Shown here piece by piece: positions 5,463 to 11,483 of a DNA stretch of 11,483 nucleotides. Below the pieces are notes generated by a model that made no database searches, had not been told where the DNA came from, and saw nothing but the letters and a program-made list of their open reading frames with translations. The position numbers and the translations under genes are program-made. How positions within the stretch are numbered: the stretch's first letter is position 1; each line of letters starts with the position of its first letter. This DNA comes from Deltaproteobacteria bacterium (GTDB taxonomy: Bacteria > Bdellovibrionota > UBA1018): contig JABDFB010000073.1 in assembly GCA_013286765.1 (NCBI GenBank), forward strand, positions 1 through 11,483, given 5' to 3'.

Positions 5463-7622
5463 ATGACTATGTGGGGGAAAAGGGGTTTCCTGGGCCGTAT
5501 CGGCTTGGGAATGTTGTCGTTTTGTCTTTTGTGTGGATGTGATCCGATTCCGAAAAAGGTTTTAACGCCTGAGCAGAAACTAGCGGACATGATGTGGCTA
5601 TACTCTCAGTTTGACGAAAACTACGCGCCCTTGGATTACAAGGAAAAGCGATATGCTTTCGATTTTAAGAAGGTGAAGCAGGACTACCTTCAGAAGGCCT
5701 TAGGAACGGAAAGTAACGAAGATTTCTATCTGGTGATGCATCAGTTCGTTGCGCTTTTTCACGATGCTCATACATCAGCGATTCTCACTAATGGGGGGTT
5801 GCCTGGCCGAGTGCAGGTGGCGTATGTGGGAATCTCTGGAAAGCGTCAGGGGCAGAATTTTTTGGTGACAGAGCTTTTGCCAAATTTCAGTCCCGACGCG
5901 TCAAAATTTCCTGTTCAAGTGGGTGATGAAATCGCCAAAATCGATGGCGTACCTTTAAGGGATGTGATCGAGAAGGACTTTCTGCCGTATGAAAACGTCG
6001 GTAATCAGGAGGCAAATCTCACTTATCATATGAACCGTATTTTCACGCGAATCTCGACCAATAATCGGTTTCCGGATGCAAAAAAGAAGGATGCCGTTTT
6101 GACGATTGTTCGCCGTGATTATACCCCTGGAGAAGTTCGGGATTTAGAAGCAAGGGAAAGACGAAGAGTTGAAGAGGGTGAAAAGAAAACTATCAATGTA
6201 GATATAACGGTTCCGTGGTTGGTGAGAGACTTAGTTTCGTTCAACTACCTCCACGCCAAACCAAACGATACTTCGAAGGCATTATCGTCGCATCCCTTGT
6301 CTGGTAATTTTGCAAGGAATCTTATTTTTGATTTGTTTACTATGGTGGATGATGAAAGCAAACAGTCATTCACTTTTGGGTTTAGAGGCTTTGATGGTGC
6401 ATTGCAGGTGACGTCAAAAGTGCTTTCCAAAATGATCCCGGGCTCAGACAACTACGATTATTTGGATACTTTTTATTTCCCAAATCAAATAGAGGCTTGG
6501 ACCGCTGCTGTTAAGCTTGATGGGGATGGTCAGCCGGTTAAGAAGACGGTAATGGCGACGGAACAATTTAGGAATAGTCGCTATATTCCCGAGAAGGCTC
6601 GATTCATCACTACTGGAGATGCGACTTATCCGACATATGTGACAGAGGAAAAGCTGTGGAGCTCGGATGGACGTGAACTTCCTGGAAGTAAAAAAGTTGC
6701 GACAATGTACCTGAGCACTTTTAATCCGGACGAGCCTCAGGAGAAGGTTGTTGAAGAATTTAAACAAACATTAGATACTTTGCAGTTTTATGGTGTGAGT
6801 GATTTAGTGATTGATCTAGTCAATAATGGAGGTGGATCTGCAGCACTTGGTCTAAAATTGGCTCAAATGTTGTCAAACACAAAAATCTTGATGCCTGAGA
6901 TACAGTTCCGGTTAAGCGAAACCTGGCTTCGAACTTTTGAGGTCAGAACTATGACTGCGCCATCTGAGTTGGAACGAGAAATTGCAAGCCGTATCTATTC
7001 GCAGCTCTGGGGTGAATATCAGGTCGCTCAAATGCTGAATGTGAATCACCGACTGTCTGCTCCGATGAGTATGGAGAGTATGGTGCCGTTTTTGCCGGGT
7101 CCGAATGAAGATCTGAAGAAACCGTTCCGAGTGGTTCTAGTGGTCAACGAAATGTGCGCGTCGATGTGCGATGTTTTTGCTGCAACTCTGCAAGACAATG
7201 GGATGGCGAAAGTCGTAGGTAATACGACGATGGGAGCTGGAGGAAACGTAGTTCCTCATATGGAGGCGCCGAACAGTCACCTGATTCTAAGACAGACAGA
7301 ATCTCTGATTATTCGTAAGAATAAAGCGGGAACTTATCTGGAGAATAATGGAGTAACCCCAGATTATCGATTGAACGTGAATGAGGATGTTTCTCGTAAA
7401 TACCGCGATGTTCGTCAGGTAGCTGTTGATATTCTTACACAAGATGGACGTTTCGAGACGATGGCACCAGTGCCAGAAACTCCGTCTGAAGTGCCTGCAG
7501 AAACACAGCTCGTCTCGGTGAAACAGCCGGAATTAACAGATCAAGCAGAACAAGAAGTGCCGGCAGAGCCAGCCGAGACTCCAGATCAGGGAGTGGCTCC
7601 CGTTCGACCTTCGTTATTTTAG
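5463..7622 (+). CDS. S41-family peptidase-like lipoprotein
   Basis: The product (719 residues) resembles C-terminal-processing and tricorn-core peptidases of family S41. Residues 1-26 form a lipoprotein signal with lipobox LCGC (Cys26), so it is anchored outside the inner membrane; Asp27 follows the Cys, which in enterobacteria favours inner-membrane retention. HDAHT is at 100-104, a PDZ-like segment (QVGDEIAKIDGVPL) surrounds 152-165, and the S41 core strand is DLVIDLVNNGGGS (447-459). The nucleophile region MCASMCD (564-570) aligns with the SASASE signature and places Ser567 on the catalytic serine. Twenty-five residues later, where CtpA/Prc enzymes have Lys, there is Ala592 (TTMGAGG). It may use a tricorn-like Ser/His mechanism or be inactive. 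The last 50 residues are Pro/Glu-rich. AGGGAG lies only 2 nt before the ATG at 5463, so the in-frame ATG at 5469 (8 nt spacing) may be the true start. It converges with the aldolase-like gene. Confidence 0.85.
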   Translation: MTMWGKRGFLGRIGLGMLSFCLLCGCDPIPKKVLTPEQKLADMMWLYSQFDENYAPLDYKEKRYAFDFKKVKQDYLQKALGTESNEDFYLVMHQFVALFHDAHTSAILTNGGLPGRVQVAYVGISGKRQGQNFLVTELLPNFSPDASKFPVQVGDEIAKIDGVPLRDVIEKDFLPYENVGNQEANLTYHMNRIFTRISTNNRFPDAKKKDAVLTIVRRDYTPGEVRDLEARERRRVEEGEKKTINVDITVPWLVRDLVSFNYLHAKPNDTSKALSSHPLSGNFARNLIFDLFTMVDDESKQSFTFGFRGFDGALQVTSKVLSKMIPGSDNYDYLDTFYFPNQIEAWTAAVKLDGDGQPVKKTVMATEQFRNSRYIPEKARFITTGDATYPTYVTEEKLWSSDGRELPGSKKVATMYLSTFNPDEPQEKVVEEFKQTLDTLQFYGVSDLVIDLVNNGGGSAALGLKLAQMLSNTKILMPEIQFRLSETWLRTFEVRTMTAPSELEREIASRIYSQLWGEYQVAQMLNVNHRLSAPMSMESMVPFLPGPNEDLKKPFRVVLVVNEMCASMCDVFAATLQDNGMAKVVGNTTMGAGGNVVPHMEAPNSHLILRQTESLIIRKNKAGTYLENNGVTPDYRLNVNEDVSRKYRDVRQVAVDILTQDGRFETMAPVPETPSEVPAETQLVSVKQPELTDQAEQEVPAEPAETPDQGVAPVRPSLF

Positions 7623-7649
7623 AAGTTGTCTCCTAGCAAACGACAGCCT

Positions 7650-7682
7650 CAGGGGTGTGAACTTTTCCAGTTCATTCCCCTG
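7650..7682. terminator. Stem-loop between convergent genes, possible bidirectional terminator
   Basis: CAGGGG pairs with CCCCTG, and after one mismatch GTGAAC pairs with GTTCAT (one G-T pair), around a 7-base loop. The stem lies between the two convergent stop codons and includes the last bases of the minus-strand gene. There is no T-run on either side, so it may protect transcript ends or aid termination by another route. Confidence 0.45.
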
Positions 7683-9222
7683 GGGATTTGGTATCTAAAG
7701 TTTTAGCTAATTCAAGTCCATTTCTGACGAACTCTTGATCCGAACCAACCAATAAAAACCGATACCCCAACGCTTGCATTTCAGGGGTTTTTGATCTGTC
7801 GTTCACTAAACCTCCCAAAGGCAATTTTTGTGTACGAGCCACGTCTTCAATTTGCGAAATTGCATTTTTATGTTCGAGGGAGCCCAGTTCTACGTTAAGG
7901 GATAGTGCAAGATCGTAGGGTCCTATCTGTAGCCATTCGATTCCCGGGACGGAGACAATCGCTTCACTATTACGAAGGCCGTCGCGTGTTTCAATCATCA
8001 CGATAGCCATTGTTTCAGGGTCAGTAGATTTGACCGTTTCGATAAACTGCTCTGCTTCTTTTCGAGAGTTGACGCCCGGGCAGATGATTCCCTTGGCACC
8101 TGAACGAATGTAGGCGCTGATGTCTGGGTGGTTGAATTGAGTGACACGCACTATGGGCAAAGCTCCCTCTTTGAGGGCAGCTTCTGCGAGCTGACTAACT
8201 TGAGAGGGAGAGAATGGGTTATGTTCGGCGTCTATCCAGAGAAAATGACTTTTTCTGGATAGAATTTTCGCTGTTTCCACGGAAGAACCTGTGAGTAATG
8301 AACCGATTGCGACTTCTTCTTTGAATGAAAAAGACTTGATGGGCGTGATTGCCAAATGCAGGAGATCCAGTTCGGTACCCAAGAGAAAAAAACGAAATCC
8401 ATTGGTAATCTGGTTTGTAGCCCCGTTAGCAATCAAATTTTTAGAAAGCCACTTCGAAGAATAAGCAGGGGTGATTCTTGCCCCTAGGGGTATTTCTGCG
8501 CGTTTTAGGCTCGCGATAGCTCGTACAAAACTGTTAAAGATGCCGGGGTCTTCGGCCGACTGAGAAGATCCAAATAACTTGGGAATATCAAATAGAATGA
8601 GATTCAGGCCTGAGTCTAGATGTGAATTCTCACTCATCGATAGAATATTCAATAAAGAGTTATGACTGTCTATCACAAGAATCGTCATGATAGATTGATT
8701 TGCTTTTTTGACTGCTGAGGTAACATCAGCCAGGTGTTTTGTCGAAAAACCTGGCCCTATTCCACGATTTCCCAAAGGCGGAAATTTAGTGGCTTTCACA
8801 AAGTCAGAAACTTCTTTTGGTGTCTCGAGGCCAGTAGCCGCGATTCCCAACGCTCCGATATCGAGAAGAACTTTAATATCACAAAGATGGTGTTTATTTA
8901 TTTGGACGATAGGCACGGCCGCGCCTTTGACGTGGATACTCTGGATAATCTGTGAAAGTGCCGAAACGTTGTAGCGATTGCTATCGAACCATAGAAAGTG
9001 GACCCTCTCACGTAAGGTTGCGCCAACTTCGAGTGTAAAATCAGCTACCTCAATTCCAAAAAAAGATTCCTCGCCGTTCTTAATTCTTCGTAAAGGGTTA
9101 TCGTAGAATTCGGTGGTGCATAGAACTTCAGCCCACTTTGGGCAGGAACTCGAATCTAGCTCTGGGTAAGAATATTCCGGCTGGGCTTCTTTTTCTGTTT
9201 GCATTTTTAAATTTGTTTCCAT
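7672..9222 (-). CDS. Fused tandem HpcH/HpaI aldolase/citrate-lyase-like protein
   Basis: Two copies of the HpcH/HpaI fold (class II pyruvate aldolases such as 2-keto-3-deoxy-sugar-acid and 4-hydroxy-2-oxoheptanedioate aldolases) are fused in 516 residues; normal members are about 250-300. The C-terminal half (about 300-510) keeps the usual active-site positions: DAEH with His334, VRV with Arg359, the metal ligand Glu411 in MIETRDGL, and GPYDLA with Asp437. However, it lacks the PP-G-RG loop. The N-terminal half (about 45-295) has that loop (FPPLGNRG, 147-154) but replaces the active residues: DSNR for D-x-E-H (Arg83), Gln107 for Arg, Asp185 for Glu, and FDIPKLF where GPYDL should be. The halves may form a pseudo-dimer with one working site. 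No clear Shine-Dalgarno precedes Met1 or the in-frame Met7, so the start is uncertain. Substrate is unknown. The gene is divergent from the dioxygenase gene; no signal peptide, so it should be cytoplasmic. Confidence 0.85.
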   Translation of the reverse strand: METNLKMQTEKEAQPEYSYPELDSSSCPKWAEVLCTTEFYDNPLRRIKNGEESFFGIEVADFTLEVGATLRERVHFLWFDSNRYNVSALSQIIQSIHVKGAAVPIVQINKHHLCDIKVLLDIGALGIAATGLETPKEVSDFVKATKFPPLGNRGIGPGFSTKHLADVTSAVKKANQSIMTILVIDSHNSLLNILSMSENSHLDSGLNLILFDIPKLFGSSQSAEDPGIFNSFVRAIASLKRAEIPLGARITPAYSSKWLSKNLIANGATNQITNGFRFFLLGTELDLLHLAITPIKSFSFKEEVAIGSLLTGSSVETAKILSRKSHFLWIDAEHNPFSPSQVSQLAEAALKEGALPIVRVTQFNHPDISAYIRSGAKGIICPGVNSRKEAEQFIETVKSTDPETMAIVMIETRDGLRNSEAIVSVPGIEWLQIGPYDLALSLNVELGSLEHKNAISQIEDVARTQKLPLGGLVNDRSKTPEMQALGYRFLLVGSDQEFVRNGLELAKTLDTKSPGE

Positions 9223-9280
9223 ACGTCATTTTGTTTGAACCATACATCAGGAAGTTTAGACGCACAATGTTATTAATCAG

Positions 9281-9309
9281 TTGAATTCTTGTTTACCGGT
9301 TGCTATGAC
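9281..9309 (+). promoter_or_regulatory. Candidate extended -10 promoter for the dioxygenase cluster
   Basis: TTGAAT (9281-9286) and TATGAC (9304-9309) are 17 bp apart, and TGC directly before the -10 box gives an extended -10 motif. The predicted start near 9316 would fall at the ribosome site AGGAG (9316-9320), leaving a very short leader, which lowers confidence. Confidence 0.35.
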
Positions 9310-9326
9310 CCCCGCAGGAGTGCCGT

Positions 9327-10115
9327 ATGACAAGAGAAGAAGTGAATACTCCTTGGAACCCTGTACATTGCCAAGTCCTAACATCGAATATTCTTGAAGC
9401 ACTAATGGAAGGACGGATTCCTGCAGTCCAGGTAGAGCCTTTTTGTAATGCAAATCAAATGACTTTGCTACAAAAGGCGATCTCTCCACTCAGCTTTGAG
9501 GACTACGTTGTGCCTCCTGTGGGTAGAGTCGGGCCTAGTCATTACGAATTTCGGGAGAATTTGGAAAAGTATCTAGCACTTTCAGCGGGCTCGAAACACC
9601 GATTTGAGAAGCTTTGGTCAGAGAGTTTCGACGTTATTGCGGTGGTGAAAGAGTTATTAAAGGAAGCATCCGGTTATCCAGTAGAGGTGGCAAAGAGTGA
9701 GGACGGTCACGAGTACTCAACTTGTGTAATTAGAAAAATATCTTACGGGGCGCTCCCGCATGTAGATTATGCGCCCTATGATGTTCCTGATTGGTCAGTC
9801 GGTCGAATTTCTCACCAGCTCTCATGGAATCTTTATGTTTCTACTCCCGACTGTGGAGGAGAAATAAAAATATACAATCGTTGTTGGCAAAAATCAGATC
9901 TAGGCTATCGAGAGCAAGAGTCCTATGCGTACTCGAGGGATCTGTTTAGGGATTGTCAAAATGTTACCATTCACGTGAAGTCTGGAGATTTTTTACTGAT
10001 TAATCCGAGATACTACCACGAAGTGATCCCGAGCGGTCCGGGACAAAATCGAATCACAATATCTTCGTTTGCTGGACTATTCGATTCTAGCAATTCTTGG
10101 GTGCTATGGGCGTAG
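9327..10115 (+). CDS. 2-oxoglutarate/Fe(II)-dependent dioxygenase-like protein
   Basis: The 262-residue product has the signature of the double-stranded beta-helix oxygenases that use Fe(II) and 2-oxoglutarate for hydroxylation or related oxidations. The iron-binding triad is His145 and Asp147 (PHVDY) with His231 (RYYHEV), and Arg242 eleven residues after the second His (GQNRITI) is well placed to bind the 2-oxoglutarate carboxylate. The intervening strands include WNLYVSTPDCGGEIKIY and the turn KSGDFLLINP. The N-terminal 100 residues are not recognised. No signal peptide or membrane segment is present, so it is cytoplasmic. AGGAG lies 6 nt before the ATG, a strong site. The substrate cannot be told. 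The following periplasmic binding-protein gene overlaps by 10 nt, which suggests coupled translation, although a shared function is only inference. It is divergent from the fused aldolase-like gene. Confidence 0.82.
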   Translation: MTREEVNTPWNPVHCQVLTSNILEALMEGRIPAVQVEPFCNANQMTLLQKAISPLSFEDYVVPPVGRVGPSHYEFRENLEKYLALSAGSKHRFEKLWSESFDVIAVVKELLKEASGYPVEVAKSEDGHEYSTCVIRKISYGALPHVDYAPYDVPDWSVGRISHQLSWNLYVSTPDCGGEIKIYNRCWQKSDLGYREQESYAYSRDLFRDCQNVTIHVKSGDFLLINPRYYHEVIPSGPGQNRITISSFAGLFDSSNSWVLWA

Positions 10116-11197
10116 CTCTCATTAGAATAGGTAATTCACTAGTTAAGTCATTAGGTATTCTACTAGGTTTGTTGTTTGGGATTCTCCCGGTAATGGAGTG
10201 CTCCCTTTGGGCAAAGGCGGACCCAACTATTGTGATTGTGCATAGTTATAGCCCAGACTATGAATGGACTATTGGCCAAGATTACGGAATTCGTGCTGCC
10301 TATAAGAAGTACTATTCTGGGAATGAAACTCGACTTATCAGAATTTATTTAAATCAAAAGAAAAAGACTGGAGCTGAATTGGAAGGTCAGGTCGCGTTGG
10401 CTAAAGAGCGAATCAAGACAGCCAAGCCGGCGGGAGTTGTTCTGACTGATGACTTTGCATTTGAAAAGCTTTCTCAGTTTGTTCGACATCTAAAAATTAC
10501 TCAGAGTTTTTCTGGAGTAAATAAGGAATTGTCCGACTATGGTTATACCGGAAAGGAAAAAGGAATTGCTGGAACGTTCGAACGCTATAATATGTCTGCC
10601 ACCGCGCGTTTGCTTATGGCTCTCAGGCCCAGCATCAGGAATATTCTTATTTTAGCGGATGACGATATCACCGGAACAACTTTAACACGACAAGCTCAAG
10701 ATCAAATTCGTGAGGATCAGACACTCGAAAAAATCGGGTTGAAATTGGATTTTTATAACGGAAGTTCATTTGAAGGCCTGAAAAGAAAGCTTCTGTCAGT
10801 CAATCCGGAAACGACAGGTGTTCTATTTACGTCGTTTTATCGTCTTATAGATTCAAATAGTCGCAGTGTGAACTATACTGAGGTAGATCAATGGGTCAAC
10901 GAAAATACACGATTCTTGGACGCAGGCTTGGTGTCGTTTCATGTAAAGAATGGGCGTTTGATCTCACTGGCAGGATCTGATTATGAGAATGGATTCTATG
11001 CCGGAGAACTCTTGTTTAAAGCTTTGACTACTGGGATTGATATTTCTAAGTTTGGTGTCCGCCGGTTTGTGCCACTCCAATTACAGCTGAATCATAAACG
11101 TGCGAAACAGATCCGTGTTACTTTTCCGTTTGAGATCTTGTCTTATGCTCTCTCTTCTGAATTTTTGTTTAGTGAATGGGAAAACGGTTCTGACTAA
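10106..11197 (+). CDS. Periplasmic ABC_sub_bind-type substrate-binding protein
   Basis: This is a solute-binding protein of the type often found next to sensor kinases and diguanylate cyclases rather than transporter genes (Pfam ABC_sub_bind-like, recalled from family features). Characteristic segments in order: IVIVHSYSPDYEWT, then YLNQKKK (family YMDTKR), VLTDDFAFEKL, FSGVNKELSDYG, GTFERYN, LRPSIRNILILADDD, and EVDQWVNENT, with a C-terminal GF-AGELLFKALTTG segment and FPFEIL near the end. A signal peptide covers about residues 1-38, with cleavage after AKA, so the protein is periplasmic. I start at the ATG at 10106; a TTG at 10097 is in frame but less likely. No good ribosome site is seen, fitting translation coupled to the oxygenase gene it overlaps by 10 nt. 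No permease or ATPase gene is next to it; the membrane protein 15 nt downstream suggests it presents ligand to a sensor. Confidence 0.82.
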   Translation: MGVALIRIGNSLVKSLGILLGLLFGILPVMECSLWAKADPTIVIVHSYSPDYEWTIGQDYGIRAAYKKYYSGNETRLIRIYLNQKKKTGAELEGQVALAKERIKTAKPAGVVLTDDFAFEKLSQFVRHLKITQSFSGVNKELSDYGYTGKEKGIAGTFERYNMSATARLLMALRPSIRNILILADDDITGTTLTRQAQDQIREDQTLEKIGLKLDFYNGSSFEGLKRKLLSVNPETTGVLFTSFYRLIDSNSRSVNYTEVDQWVNENTRFLDAGLVSFHVKNGRLISLAGSDYENGFYAGELLFKALTTGIDISKFGVRRFVPLQLQLNHKRAKQIRVTFPFEILSYALSSEFLFSEWENGSD

Positions 11198-11212
11198 CTG
11201 AGATAGACTTAC

Positions 11213-11483
11213 ATGAAAAATTATGTCTTTAGAAACATCGTTTTGTTTATAATTGCCGTGACTGTTTCCGTGGGAATGGTGTCGCTACTGCAATTTGTCT
11301 CGGTTAGTAAATCTATCGGAGAACAACGCCATAGCAAATTGTTAGAAATTAATCGGAATTTTCTGGATCAAATAGAGACTGAGATCGAAAAGAAATTTCA
11401 GATTGTTGATTTTCTTGTACACACGACGTTTCCGACAGTTGCACTGCAGTACAACATGCCCGAACAGTTCTTCAAGGTCGTGG
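11213..11483 (+). CDS. Membrane protein, probably a sensor kinase or cyclase (N-terminus only, cut by window end)
   Basis: An open frame from the ATG at 11213 runs to the window edge (90 codons). Residues 1-8 are MKNYVFRN and residues about 9-29 are a hydrophobic segment. After that the sequence is charged and looks helical (for example FLDQIETEIEKKFQIVDFL), as at the start of a periplasmic sensor domain. No stop occurs before the edge. It lies 15 nt after the binding-protein gene, so it is probably in the same operon. Proteins in this position in related arrangements are often histidine kinases or GGDEF proteins, but neither domain is visible here, so the signalling output is inference. The ribosome site is weak (TGAGAT upstream). 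Confidence 0.6.
   Translation, partial: MKNYVFRNIVLFIIAVTVSVGMVSLLQFVSVSKSIGEQRHSKLLEINRNFLDQIETEIEKKFQIVDFLVHTTFPTVALQYNMPEQFFKVV

Noticed and set aside
8708..8974. Plus-strand open frames within the fused aldolase gene
   Set aside because: They overlap the recognisable N-terminal aldolase half on the other strand and resemble no family.
10097..10105. TTG start for the binding protein
   Set aside because: The ATG at 10106 is 9 nt downstream in the same frame and gives a complete signal peptide; the TTG adds nothing and has no ribosome site.

Overview
The window looks like part of a Gram-negative bacterial chromosome of moderate GC content. The evidence is cleavable signal peptides, a clear lipoprotein signal on the S41 peptidase, and a set of respiratory genes encoding Alternative Complex III (ACIII). 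ACIII occurs in myxobacteria, Bdellovibrio-type bacteria, Bacteroidetes, Acidobacteria and others. A predatory or deltaproteobacterial-type host is a guess from general gene style only; nothing here fixes the taxon.

Left part (1-3868, + strand): a tightly packed run of actC, actD, actE and actF, the membrane and cytochrome subunits of ACIII. ACIII is a quinol:cytochrome c oxidoreductase that replaces the bc1 complex. The first bases may hold the last codons of actB. Neighbouring genes overlap by 8 nt or lie 2-21 nt apart, so they form one operon that enters from the left and ends after actF.

Middle part (3869-5462): an unusual repeat-rich island. A short exported, helical orphan protein (minus strand, 3989-4675) is followed by a 787-bp stretch without a convincing gene. 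That stretch holds two intertwined opposing promoters, an array of three and a half 126-bp tandem repeats, and a large foldback at 5205-5319. The foldback core (5229-5292) is an inverted copy of an element at 3908-3969, so the orphan gene, its promoter and the array lie between inverted repeats. A short pair of 23-bp direct repeats precedes the next gene.

Right part (5463-11483): a long S41-family lipoprotein peptidase (+) converges on a 516-residue protein (-) made of two fused HpcH/HpaI-aldolase-like halves. Divergent from the latter is a + strand cluster of three genes: a 2-oxoglutarate/Fe(II) dioxygenase-like protein, a periplasmic binding protein of the ABC_sub_bind type overlapping it by 10 nt, and 15 nt further on a membrane protein cut by the window edge. 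The last has one N-terminal membrane segment followed by an apparently periplasmic region, as expected for a sensor kinase or cyclase. The binding protein and membrane protein probably form a ligand-sensing pair; the oxygenase's role with them is unknown.

The most notable points are the reciprocal loss of active-site features in the two aldolase halves, the repeat island with opposing promoters and nested foldbacks, and the S41 peptidase that keeps the nucleophile serine but lacks the general-base lysine.
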